DNA of 64,000 nucleotides from NCBI RefSeq assembly GCF_001667075.1, contig NZ_LZIL01000060.1, forward strand, positions 1 through 64,000. Reading direction: 5' to 3'. Source of the stretch: Mycobacterium sp. 852014-52450_SCH5900713. Lineage in GTDB: Bacteria; Actinomycetota; Actinomycetes; Mycobacteriales; Mycobacteriaceae. The position numbers and the translations under genes are program-made. Numbering within the stretch: position 1 is the first letter of the stretch; each line of letters opens with the position of its first letter. Shown here piece by piece: positions 9,195-16,998 of the stretch. A model generated the notes under the pieces. The model saw nothing but the letters and a program-made list of their open reading frames with translations, ran no database searches and was not told the origin of the DNA.

Positions 9195-9743
9195 TCAGGG
9201 AAACAGCGGCAGCTGCCACAGCCGCATGCCGGGGTCCAGCAGCCACAACCGCATCATCGTGAGCCGCATCAGCCGCTGCGCACTGAAGATCAGGAACACC
9301 GCCAGCGGCACTTCGACCAGTAGCGCGGTGGTCACCGACACCCAGACATCCTTGGGCCCCGCCGTCATCAGGTCGAACCAGGCGTCGCAAATCAGCAACA
9401 CGCCGGTGGTGAACGCGGCCGGCACCAGTAGCTGGCGGCGCAGATACCCGAGTACCGCTGTCGCCAGCATGAATCCGACCAGCAGAATGTCGAAGCCCAC
9501 CCACGTCACGGGCCAGTTGTGGGCAACATAGTTCTCCGGCAACGTGACCGAGAGGTACCCCAGCCAGGGAACCATCGCCATCGAACCACCCACCATCAGA
9601 CTCAACCGGATGCGCCGCACCCTGACCAGCAGCGCCGGGTCGATCAATTCGCCCACGGGCTGCTCGAGCCGGGAAATGAGCTGCCGTCGCTGCTGGGGCG
9701 TGAGCGCCGCGATCTGAGCGTCGGACAGAATGCCGTCGGTCAC
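9195..9743 (-). CDS. Four-helix integral membrane protein, function unknown
   Basis: A 182-residue protein. The N-terminal 40 residues are soluble (LSDAQIAALTPQQRRQLISR). Four hydrophobic segments follow at about residues 46-68, 82-102, 107-125 and 138-157. The helix pair LLICDAWFDLMTAGPKDVW, with acidic residues inside the membrane region, is conserved-looking but not diagnostic. It starts inside the stop of the upstream VOC gene (ATGA overlap), so the two are translationally coupled. I do not recognise a family name. Confidence 0.75.
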   Translation of the reverse strand: MTDGILSDAQIAALTPQQRRQLISRLEQPVGELIDPALLVRVRRIRLSLMVGGSMAMVPWLGYLSVTLPENYVAHNWPVTWVGFDILLVGFMLATAVLGYLRRQLLVPAAFTTGVLLICDAWFDLMTAGPKDVWVSVTTALLVEVPLAVFLIFSAQRLMRLTMMRLWLLDPGMRLWQLPLFP

Positions 9744-10324
9744 GGGCGGCCGGCGACCACCGGAGGTCGGCGGTCCGCAGCGGTCTTGGGCACGGCCTGA
9801 GCATCGGTGGCATCAAATTCTTTGACCCAGCATGCGAATTCGAGGGTGATGCCATCGGGGTCCTGGAAGTAGAACGACCGCACGTACACCCCGGGATGCA
9901 CCATCGCGGACACTTGCATCGGGCTCTCGTCATGGTTGAGCACCGGGCCGACGCGCACCCCTTTGTCCTTGAGCCGCTGGCGGTAGGCGTCGAACTTCTC
10001 GGCCGGCACGTGGAATGCGAGATGGTTCATGGTGCTGACCGCGCTGGTGATGTCGCCGATACCGGGGATCGCACCCGGCGACGAGATGCCCGGCACCCGG
10101 TCGGGGGCATCGGCGAACCAGAAGAATGCGACGCAGTCGCCGTTGCCGGCGTCGAAGAAGAAGTGCTGGCCCGCGCCCCCGGGCAGGTCGAGCGACTTGA
10201 TCAACGGCATGCCGAGGACGTTGGTGTAGAAGTCCACGGTCCGAGCCATATCCGAGCAGACCAGCGCGACGTGGTTGATCCCGCCGAGTTCGAATTCCGT
10301 GTTGGTGTTATGCGGCTTGATCAT
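9740..10324 (-). CDS. VOC (glyoxalase/dioxygenase) family protein (Rv0274-like)
   Basis: A 194-residue single VOC-domain protein. GGINHVALVCSDMARTVDFYTNVLGMPL is the classic first beta-alpha-beta unit, with a metal-ligand His in INHVAL. A second unit has MNHLAFHVP and ends in SFYFQDPDGITLEFACW, where the Glu is the usual last metal ligand. The reaction could be ring-cleavage, isomerase or glyoxalase type; motifs do not decide. The ATG at 10324 is chosen over an earlier start because GGGGAG precedes it and the extra 21 residues are not family-like. It is divergent from the alpha/beta hydrolase gene, 109 bp apart. Confidence 0.85.
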   Translation of the reverse strand: MIKPHNTNTEFELGGINHVALVCSDMARTVDFYTNVLGMPLIKSLDLPGGAGQHFFFDAGNGDCVAFFWFADAPDRVPGISSPGAIPGIGDITSAVSTMNHLAFHVPAEKFDAYRQRLKDKGVRVGPVLNHDESPMQVSAMVHPGVYVRSFYFQDPDGITLEFACWVKEFDATDAQAVPKTAADRRPPVVAGRP

Positions 10325-10433
10325 CGCGCGGCTCCCCTCGGTCCCCGGCTTGAAGTCCTGGCCAAGTTGTAATTCTGAATCTAACATCGGCCTGAAGTTT
10401 CAACGAGATGTCCAATGCCAACAGGGCCGGTAA

Positions 10434-11564
10434 ATGACTCCTAACGCCGCCGCCGGGGTGATCCGCGAGTTTGTCGGCCTGCCGTCGCCCACCGCCGGCC
10501 GCGCCGGCGCGGGCGGCCATCCTTGCCAGGGGCTGTACCACCGCGGGGTGGGACGCAAGCCCAAGGTGGCGATGATCGCCACGCACTACCAGATCGACTT
10601 CTCCGAGCACTACCTCGCCGACTACATGGCCACCCGCGGTGTCGGATTTCTAGGCTGGAACACCAGGTTTCGCGGCTTCGAAAGCAGCTTCCTGCTCGAC
10701 CACGCGCTGGTCGACATCGGCGTCGGTGTGCGCTGGCTGCGCGAGGTGCAGGGAGTGGAAACCGTTGTGCTGCTCGGCAACTCAGGCGGTGGCTCGTTGA
10801 TGGCCGCATATCAGTCGCAGGCCGTGGAGCCGAACGTGACCCCGCTGGACGGAATGCGTCCGGCCGCGGGCCTCAACGAGTTGCCGGCCGCCGACGCCTA
10901 CGTGGCCACCGCCGCCCATCCCGGGCGACCCGACGTCTTGACGGCCTGGATGGATGGTGCCGTCGTCGACGAGAACGACCCCGTCGCCACCGACGCCGAC
11001 CTCGACCTGTTCAACGAGCGAAACGGGCCGCCGTATTCACCGGAGTTCCTCACCCGCTACCGCCGGGCGCAGACCGCGCGCAACCATGCGATCACCGACT
11101 GGGCGGAGCAGGAACTCAAACGCGTTCGCGCAGCGGGGTTTTCCGACCGCCCCTTCAGCGTCATGCGCACCTGGGCCGATCCCCGCATGGTCGACGCCAG
11201 CATCGAGCCCACCGGGCGTCAACCGAACATGTGTTATGCCGGCGTTCCGGCCAAGGCGAACCGGTCGGCGCACGGCATCGCCGCGGCCTGCACCCTGCGC
11301 AACTGGCTGGGCATGTGGAGCCTGCGGGTGGCGCAGACCAGGGCCGAACCGCATCTCGCCCGGATCACCTGCCCCGCCCTGGTGATCAACGCCGAGGCCG
11401 ATACCGGCGTCTTTCCGTCCGACGCCCAACGGATTTTCGTCGCGCTCGCCGGCCCCGACAAGACGCAATCGTCGATCGACACCGACCACTACTTCACCAC
11501 CCCGGGCGCTCGCGGGGAGCAGGCCGACATCATCGCGAAGTGGATCGCCAAGCGGTTTCACTGA
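10434..11564 (+). CDS. Alpha/beta hydrolase (Rv0272c-like)
   Basis: A 376-residue protein. The nucleophile elbow GNSGGG (about residues 118-123) gives the catalytic Ser; an acid (INAEADTGVFPSD) and a late His (DTDHYFTT) complete the triad. ATHYQIDFSEHYLADY near the N-terminus would form the first core strand and oxyanion region. No signal peptide is seen, so it is probably cytosolic. In M. tuberculosis a TetR gene (Rv0273c, by memory) lies between this gene and the VOC gene; here it is absent. The next gene on the strand is fadE6, 126 bp downstream. Confidence 0.85.
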   Translation: MTPNAAAGVIREFVGLPSPTAGRAGAGGHPCQGLYHRGVGRKPKVAMIATHYQIDFSEHYLADYMATRGVGFLGWNTRFRGFESSFLLDHALVDIGVGVRWLREVQGVETVVLLGNSGGGSLMAAYQSQAVEPNVTPLDGMRPAAGLNELPAADAYVATAAHPGRPDVLTAWMDGAVVDENDPVATDADLDLFNERNGPPYSPEFLTRYRRAQTARNHAITDWAEQELKRVRAAGFSDRPFSVMRTWADPRMVDASIEPTGRQPNMCYAGVPAKANRSAHGIAAACTLRNWLGMWSLRVAQTRAEPHLARITCPALVINAEADTGVFPSDAQRIFVALAGPDKTQSSIDTDHYFTTPGARGEQADIIAKWIAKRFH

Positions 11565-11621
11565 AGAGCTCGCCGCGGACACCGAGGCGCGCCGGCACGC
11601 CCGGTAACCCCTGTGGTCAAC

Positions 11622-11635
11622 CAACCGACCGGTTG
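11622..11635. promoter_or_regulatory. Palindromic operator candidate upstream of fadE6
   Basis: CAACCGACCGGTTG is a perfect inverted repeat (CAACCG, two-base spacer, CGGTTG) centred about 62 bp before the fadE6 start. A related CCAACCGGTTGG occurs upstream of fadE5 at 37736. TetR-family repressors commonly bind sites of this type; the cognate regulator is unknown. Confidence 0.5.
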
Positions 11636-11690
11636 TTAGTTTGGAGGGTGCCTGGCCAAGGCGGAACCCTAAAGCATGGGAAGGCGACCA

Positions 11691-13901
11691 ATGCCGATCG
11701 CTATCACTCCTGAGCATCAAGACCTGGCCGATTCGGTGCGGTCGTTGGTGGCGCGCATCGCGCCGTCCGAGACATTGCACGCGGCAATGGAGACACCGAT
11801 CGAGAATCCCCCGCCGTACTGGCGGGCCGCGGCCGAACAAGGCCTGCAGGGTCTGCATCTGGCCGAGTCCGTGGGCGGGCAGGGTTTCGGCATCCTCGAG
11901 TTGGCCGTCGTGCTGGCCGAGTTCGGCTACGGCGCGGTGCCCGGCCCCTTCGTGCCGTCGGCGATCGCCAGCGCACTGATTTCCGCCAACGACCCGCACG
12001 CCAAGGTGCTCTCCGAGCTGGCGTCCGGCGCCGCCATCGCCGCCTACGCGATGGACTGTTGCGGGTTGACCGCCACCCGCCAGGGCCCGAATGACGACGT
12101 GCTCGTGCTCCGCGGCGAGGTCCGCGCGGTTCCGGCGGCAGCGCAGGCCTCGGTGCTGGTGCTCCCGGTCGCGATCGACAGCGGCGAGGAATGGGTGGTG
12201 CTGCGCGCGGAGGAGCTCGAGATCGAGCCCGTGAAAAGCCTTGACCCGCTACGGCCCCTCGCCCATGTTCGGGCCAACGCCGTCGAGGTTGGGGCCGACG
12301 CCGCGTTGTGCAACCTGAGCATGGCGACAGCGCACGCGCTGATGACGACGCTGCTGTCCGCCGAGGCGATCGGGGTGGCGCGCTGGGCCACCGACACGGC
12401 GTCGCAATACGCCAAGATCCGCGAGCAGTTCGGCAGGCCGATCGGCCAGTTCCAGGCCATCAAACACAAGTGCGCGGAGATGATCGCCGACACCGAGCGC
12501 GCCACCGCGGCGGTGTGGGACGCCGCCCGCGCCATCGACGAAGCGCGCGAGAACGGTTGGGACCTCACCGGTTCCGACGTCGAGTTCGCAGCCGCCGTCG
12601 CGGCGACGCTGGCGCCGGCCGCCGCGCAACGGTGCGCGCAGGATTGCATCCAGGTGCACGGTGGGATCGGCTTCACCTGGGAGCACGACACCAACGTGTA
12701 TTACCGCCGGGCGCTGATGCTGGCCGCCTCGTTCGGCCGCAATTCGGAGTACCCGCAGAAGGTGGTGCACACCGCCACCAGCACCGGCCTGCGGGCGGTC
12801 GACATCGACCTCGACCCCGACACCGAGAAACTGCGCGAGGAGATCCGGGCCGAAGTCGACGCGCTCAAGGCGATGGAGCGTGCCGAGCGCAAGGTCGCCA
12901 TCGCCGAAGGTGGCTGGACGCTGCCGCACCTGCCGAAACCGTGGGGCCGCGCGGCCGGTCCGGTCGAGCAGATCATCATCGCCCAGGAATTCACCGCCGG
13001 CCGGGTCAAGCGCCCGCCGATGGGCATCGCGACGTGGATCATCCCGTCGATCGTCGCCTTCGGGACCGAGGAGCAGAAACAGCGGTTCCTGCCACCGACC
13101 TTCCGCGGGGACATGATCTGGTGTCAGCTGTTCTCCGAGCCGGGCGCGGGATCGGACCTGGCCGGGCTGAGCACCAAGGCCACCCGAACGGACGGCGGCT
13201 GGCGCATCACCGGCCAGAAGATCTGGACCACGGCGGCGCAGCTCTCCCAGTGGGGCGCCCTGCTGGCGAGAACGGACACCAGCGCCCCGAAGCACAACGG
13301 CATCACCTATTTCCTGCTGGACATGAAGAGTGAGGGTGTCGAGGTGAAGCCGCTGCGCGAGCTCACCGGGAACGCGATGTTCAACACCGTCTACATCGAC
13401 GACGTGTTCGTGCCCGACGAGTGCGTGCTGGGCGAGGTGAACCGTGGCTGGGAGGTCAGCCGCAATACCCTTACCGCGGAACGGGTTTCGATCGGCAGCA
13501 GCGAGGCGAACTTCCTGGCCACTCTGGGCCAGTTCGTCGAGTTCGTTCGCGACGGGCAATTCGACCCGGTGGCACAACACCGAGCGGGTCAGTTGATCGC
13601 CGAGGGCCACGCCGCCAAGGTGCTGAACTTGCGCTCCACCCTGTTGACTCTGGCCGGCGGGGATGCCATGCCGTCCGCGGCCATCTCGAAGCTGCTTTCG
13701 ATGCGGACCGGCCAGGGGTACGCGGAGTTCGCGGTGTCCTCGTTCGGCACCGACGCCGCCATCGGCGACACCGGCGAGCTACCCGGCAAATGGGGCGAAT
13801 ACCTGTTGGCGAGCCGGGCCACGACGATCTACGGCGGTACCTCGGAGGTGCAGCTGAACATCATCGCCGAGCGGCTGCTCGGCCTCCCCCGCGATCCCTA
13901 A
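11691..13901 (+). CDS. fadE6: Acyl-CoA dehydrogenase FadE6, two fused ACAD units
   Basis: A 736-residue flavoprotein, about twice a normal acyl-CoA dehydrogenase and close to M. tuberculosis FadE6 (731). The N-terminal unit (1-375) has REQFGRPIGQFQAIKHK and IQVHGGIGFTWEHD. The C-terminal unit (about 385-736) has the FAD-site motif FSEPGAGSDLAGLSTKA and ITGQKIWTT, and ends in YGGTSEVQLNIIAERLLG. The first unit lacks a clear SEPGAGSD counterpart, so one half may be structural, as in eukaryotic-type fused ACADs. It would oxidise an acyl-CoA to the enoyl-CoA; chain or sterol preference is not readable. The ATG at 11691 has GGGAAGG upstream. Confidence 0.9.
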   Translation: MPIAITPEHQDLADSVRSLVARIAPSETLHAAMETPIENPPPYWRAAAEQGLQGLHLAESVGGQGFGILELAVVLAEFGYGAVPGPFVPSAIASALISANDPHAKVLSELASGAAIAAYAMDCCGLTATRQGPNDDVLVLRGEVRAVPAAAQASVLVLPVAIDSGEEWVVLRAEELEIEPVKSLDPLRPLAHVRANAVEVGADAALCNLSMATAHALMTTLLSAEAIGVARWATDTASQYAKIREQFGRPIGQFQAIKHKCAEMIADTERATAAVWDAARAIDEARENGWDLTGSDVEFAAAVAATLAPAAAQRCAQDCIQVHGGIGFTWEHDTNVYYRRALMLAASFGRNSEYPQKVVHTATSTGLRAVDIDLDPDTEKLREEIRAEVDALKAMERAERKVAIAEGGWTLPHLPKPWGRAAGPVEQIIIAQEFTAGRVKRPPMGIATWIIPSIVAFGTEEQKQRFLPPTFRGDMIWCQLFSEPGAGSDLAGLSTKATRTDGGWRITGQKIWTTAAQLSQWGALLARTDTSAPKHNGITYFLLDMKSEGVEVKPLRELTGNAMFNTVYIDDVFVPDECVLGEVNRGWEVSRNTLTAERVSIGSSEANFLATLGQFVEFVRDGQFDPVAQHRAGQLIAEGHAAKVLNLRSTLLTLAGGDAMPSAAISKLLSMRTGQGYAEFAVSSFGTDAAIGDTGELPGKWGEYLLASRATTIYGGTSEVQLNIIAERLLGLPRDP

Positions 13902-13934
13902 CCGCCGCTTCCGATTTGGCCCGGGGAGAGAGGG

Positions 13935-13969
13935 CCATGCCGACCTGAGGGGTGGTCAGGCCGGCATGG
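13935..13969 (+). terminator. Hairpin after fadE6
   Basis: An eight-base stem CCATGCCG/CGGCATGG, one mismatch, then five more pairs and a seven-base loop, 33 bp after the fadE6 stop. There is no T-run, as is usual for mycobacterial terminator-like hairpins. Confidence 0.55.
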
Positions 13970-13980
13970 TTCCCCCCCAT

Positions 13981-14040
13981 CCCGTGGGCCGGTCAACCTG
14001 GAAATGGATCGGCACGTCGAGGTTGACCGGTTGCCACGGG
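13981..14040. terminator. Long two-part stem-loop between convergent genes
   Basis: An outer stem CCCGTGG/CCACGGG and an inner perfect stem CCGGTCAACCT/AGGTTGACCGG enclose a 20-base loop, 18 pairs in total with one small internal bulge. It ends eight bases from the stop of the secreted protein gene on the minus strand and lies after fadE6, so it may terminate both. No T-run follows. Confidence 0.5.
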
Positions 14041-14048
14041 GAGGTGGT

Positions 14049-14363
14049 TCACCACCACCAGTTCCACCAGTGCCCGGGGGCCCAGAATCCGCGGTTGCCC
14101 GAACCCCAACCGGGGTGGCCTCCGCCGCCCCATCCGTGGCCGCCCCATCCATGACCGCCATGACCCCCGCCTGGACGGTCGGGAATGATGCCGGGTCCGC
14201 CGGGCGTACCGTGCGGACCGGCGGTGGTGAAGCTGGTGTCGGGTCCTGGTACCGGGGCCGCCTGCGCGGCGGGGCCGGCGCCGAACAGCAGCGCTCCCGC
14301 CACCGCGGAGGCACCCGCCGCGCCCACGGCGGCGCCGCGTAACGATCGTGCAGAAATCGTCAT
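14049..14363 (-). CDS. Secreted Gly/His/Trp-rich small protein
   Basis: A 104-residue protein. A signal peptide is clear: MTISARSLRGAAVG, a hydrophobic Ala/Gly core, and an AQAAP cleavage region near residues 33-36. The mature part is Gly-, Pro- and His-rich, with GGHGGHGWGGHGWGGGGHP in the middle and a C-terminus loaded with Trp (GHWWNWWW). The ATG at 14363 has GGAGGGG upstream. The composition suggests a disordered, metal-binding or wall-associated peptide, but I know no function. The upstream region is unusually AT-rich for this genome. Confidence 0.75.
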   Translation of the reverse strand: MTISARSLRGAAVGAAGASAVAGALLFGAGPAAQAAPVPGPDTSFTTAGPHGTPGGPGIIPDRPGGGHGGHGWGGHGWGGGGHPGWGSGNRGFWAPGHWWNWWW

Positions 14364-14876
14364 CGCAACCCCTCCTTCCAGGACCTGATGCCGACAAAAC
14401 AAAACGTTAGCTACAACTTTCCCGGCAAACAACGTTGCTACACAAAGATGGCGCTGTGAATTATGTAACAAATGGGCTTAACGGATTTGCGTGGGCCGGT
14501 TTTGGCGGAATTAATGATCTTCATAAATCAGGATATGGACAGCTACTGAATCGTGCAGCCTCCGGGTTTACCCTGTTTAGAGGCGATCTACTGACATACT
14601 GGTTTGCATACTTACGCATCAGCGGATTCCCTGAATTAGGGCGATAAACCACGCCGTCCTCTGACTTTTGAGCGAAATTCCCGGCCGTCACCGACGCGTC
14701 GGTGAGCAATCTTCGAAAATTTGCTGCGGGAAACCGCTGATGCGGCACTTCCCGCGGGCGCGGCCAGCCCGCGGCCCGGCGACGCGACTTACGCCGCCGT
14801 CGGTGGAAGAATCAGTATTGTCAGACCCAATGCTGATTTACTGATTGGCCCACTCACCCGGAGGACGACCGCCGCT
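14364..14876. other. AT-rich intergenic stretch with an 18-bp palindrome
   Basis: About 510 bp between two divergent genes. Bases 14390-14680 are clearly AT-richer than the rest of the window. A 70-codon frame (14435-14647) lies here but has no Shine-Dalgarno sequence or recognisable motif and is not called. The 18-bp palindrome at 14688 is listed separately. Confidence 0.6.
14688..14705. promoter_or_regulatory. Perfect 18-bp palindrome, operator candidate
   Basis: TCACCGACGCGTCGGTGA is fully self-complementary with no spacer. It lies about 170 bp upstream of the possible DNA-binding protein gene at 14877 and 325 bp upstream of the secreted protein gene. No T-run follows, so it is more likely a dimer-binding site than a terminator. 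Confidence 0.5.
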
Positions 14877-15242
14877 GTGAACTTCAACCCCAGCCACATC
14901 GGGCCGGGCGCCGGAACGTTCCGGGGCCCCGGGCCGTCGGCCACACCGGCAGGAGACGCCGCGCCGACCGAGCGCCTCACCGGGCTCGGGCAGCAGGGCG
15001 CCCACCGGATCGTCAGCCAGCCGGCGGTCAACCAGGCGAGCCGGGGTCAGCGGACACGCCGCACCGTAGACCTCCCGGCGGCCACCCACCGCGCCCTCGA
15101 CATCTGGCAGCGCGAGGCCGCCGATCGCCTGGGCGTTGCCCGGGTGACCGGACAAGAGGTGCTCACCGCGCTCATCGACCAACTTCTGGTCGACCCCAAA
15201 CTCGCGGCGCAGATCACCCGCGCCATCAAAGACCGGCGCTGA
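14877..15242 (+). CDS. Small basic protein with a possible ribbon-helix-helix C-terminus
   Basis: About 121 residues from a GTG at 14877; a TTG at 14721 would add 52 residues. The N-terminal half is Gly/Pro/Ala-rich and probably disordered. The C-terminal 65 residues read RRTVDLPAATHRALDIWQRE, then EVLTALIDQLLVDPKLAAQ: a short strand followed by two helices, the layout of ribbon-helix-helix DNA-binding domains in partition and antitoxin proteins. GGAGG lies 12 bases before the GTG, a long spacing, so the start is uncertain. No ParA or toxin gene is adjacent. It converges on fadD2 with 18 bp between stops. The function is inferred from fold only. Confidence 0.6.
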   Translation: MNFNPSHIGPGAGTFRGPGPSATPAGDAAPTERLTGLGQQGAHRIVSQPAVNQASRGQRTRRTVDLPAATHRALDIWQREAADRLGVARVTGQEVLTALIDQLLVDPKLAAQITRAIKDRR

Positions 15243-15260
15243 CCCCGACGGGGACAGCGG

Positions 15261-16940
15261 CTAGTCGACCTCCATCTCACGCAACTCGCGCTTGAGGATC
15301 TTGCCCGTCGGGTTACGCGGCAACTCGTCCAGGAAGACCACCTCACGCGGCACCTTGTAGCGGGCCAGGTGGTCGCGAACGTAGTGCTTGATGCTGTCCT
15401 CGTCGACGTCGGAGCCGTCCTTCTTCACGACGAAGGCGCGCAGCCGATGGCCCCATTCCTTGTCCTCGACGCCGATGGCCGTCGCCTCCACCACCTCGGG
15501 GTGCCCGCTGATCAGGTCCTCGACCTCGGCTGGGAAAACGTTCTCTCCGCCGGAGACGATCATCTCGTCGTCCCGGCCGCTGACGTACAGCAGGCCGTGC
15601 TCGTCGAAATAGCCGACGTCACCGGATGACATGAGGCCGTCGATGATCTGCTTGTGGCCGCCGCCGGTGTAGCCCTCGAAGGGGAACGCGTTACCGACGA
15701 AGATCCGGCCGACCTCGCCCTGAGGCTTCTCCTTGCCGTTGTCGTCGAGGATCTTGACCTTCACGCCCTTGACCACCGGGCCGACGGTCGCCGCGTTGCG
15801 CTCCAGGTCCTGCGGTCCGGCGATGGTGGCGAACGCGATCTCGGTCGAGCCGTACATGTTGTAGATGACCGGGCCGAGATCCTTGAGCGCGCGGCTGGCC
15901 AGCTCGGCGCCCAGCTGCGACCCGGAGATGAACACGATCTTCAGGCTGGACAGGTCGGGCTTGGAGTCCATCTTCTCGACCGCGTCGAGAATCCGCGACA
16001 GCATCACCGGCACCACCACCATGGCGGTCACCTTGTACTTCTCGATGTCTTCGAGCACGTGCGGCGGCTTGAACTTGCGGCGCAGCACCAGGGTCGAGCC
16101 CAGGAACATCGCGATGGTGCCGTGCAGAAAGCCCAGCGCGTGGAACATCGGGGCGGGCAGCGAGGTCACCTCGTTGGCCTTGAACGGGACGTGGGACAGG
16201 ATGCCCCCGATGGGTGCCAGCGTCGGAGGGGTGCTGCGGTTCGCCCCCTTCGGCGTGCCGGTGGTGCCGCTGGTCAGGATTATGATCGACGAGTGCTTTG
16301 TCGCCTTCGGGGCGGGTGAGTTGTTGCTGCGCTCGATCAGGTCGGCCAGCGTCTCGTCCTTGCTGCCCGACGGCTCGTCCGCGTCGGGGTTGGTGCCCAG
16401 CGCGCGCAGGAAGCCCAGTTCCGGCTCGGCCTTGCTGACGGCCTTGGTGTACTCGTCGTCGTAAATGATCAGCTTGGCGCCCTCGCGTTCGGCCACCTCT
16501 TTGATCTGCGGGCCGGAGAACTCGCTGTTGAGCAGGATGATGCGGGCGCCGACCCGGGCGGCGCCGAAGTAGGCGATGAGGAACCAGCGGGTGTTGCGCG
16601 CCAGGATCGCCACCCCGTCACCGCCCTTGACACCCATCTCGAGCAGCCCGTTGGCCACCGCGTGGGCGGCGTCGTCCAGCTCTTTGAAGGTGAACTCGCC
16701 CTCTTCGTCGATGCACGCGGCGCGGTCGGGATGGCGTCGGGCGTTGAGCGACGGCAGCATGCCGAACTCGCCCCACTTGTAGATGTCGTTGGCCATCGCG
16801 GCATAGTTCTGCGGCGGCTCCAGCCGGAAGGCGCCCGCCTCGAAGATCTTGCGCACGTAGTGCAATTCAGCCGAGCCGCGTTCCAGATACTGCTGAACCT
16901 TGGCAACCGCCTGCCCAGGCAGGCCAATCAGATTAGGCAT
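15261..16940 (-). CDS. fadD2: Fatty-acid-CoA ligase FadD2
   Basis: A 559-residue acyl-adenylate-forming enzyme, matching M. tuberculosis FadD2 (560). The AMP-binding P-loop is IIILTSGTTGTPKGANR. Further core motifs are YNMYGSTEIAFA, YVSGRDDEMIVSGGENVFP and the C-terminal catalytic Lys in PRNPTGKILKREL. It activates fatty acids to acyl-AMP and then acyl-CoA. No membrane segment is visible. It is divergent from the LigD-polymerase gene with only 58 bp between starts, and that gap holds an inverted repeat (16978-16997). The ATG is at 16940. Confidence 0.9.
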   Translation of the reverse strand: MPNLIGLPGQAVAKVQQYLERGSAELHYVRKIFEAGAFRLEPPQNYAAMANDIYKWGEFGMLPSLNARRHPDRAACIDEEGEFTFKELDDAAHAVANGLLEMGVKGGDGVAILARNTRWFLIAYFGAARVGARIILLNSEFSGPQIKEVAEREGAKLIIYDDEYTKAVSKAEPELGFLRALGTNPDADEPSGSKDETLADLIERSNNSPAPKATKHSSIIILTSGTTGTPKGANRSTPPTLAPIGGILSHVPFKANEVTSLPAPMFHALGFLHGTIAMFLGSTLVLRRKFKPPHVLEDIEKYKVTAMVVVPVMLSRILDAVEKMDSKPDLSSLKIVFISGSQLGAELASRALKDLGPVIYNMYGSTEIAFATIAGPQDLERNAATVGPVVKGVKVKILDDNGKEKPQGEVGRIFVGNAFPFEGYTGGGHKQIIDGLMSSGDVGYFDEHGLLYVSGRDDEMIVSGGENVFPAEVEDLISGHPEVVEATAIGVEDKEWGHRLRAFVVKKDGSDVDEDSIKHYVRDHLARYKVPREVVFLDELPRNPTGKILKRELREMEVD

Positions 16941-16977
16941 GGATCCACCCTATGTGACGTCCGTCGCATTCCGAGGG

Positions 16978-16997
16978 GTAAGTACCCACCGACTTAC
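16978..16997. promoter_or_regulatory. Inverted repeat in the fadD2 divergent promoter
   Basis: GTAAGT, eight bases, ACTTAC: a perfect six-base inverted repeat immediately upstream of the LigD-type gene and 38 bp upstream of fadD2. Read on the minus strand it contains GGTGGGTACTTA, close to GGTGGGTAACTTA upstream of fadE5. Confidence 0.5.
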
Positions 16998-16998
16998 G

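Noticed and set aside
14435-14647. A 70-codon frame in the AT-rich block
   Set aside because: TTG start without a Shine-Dalgarno sequence, no motif, no partner. AT-rich sequence alone could give such a frame; kept only as part of the intergenic entry.
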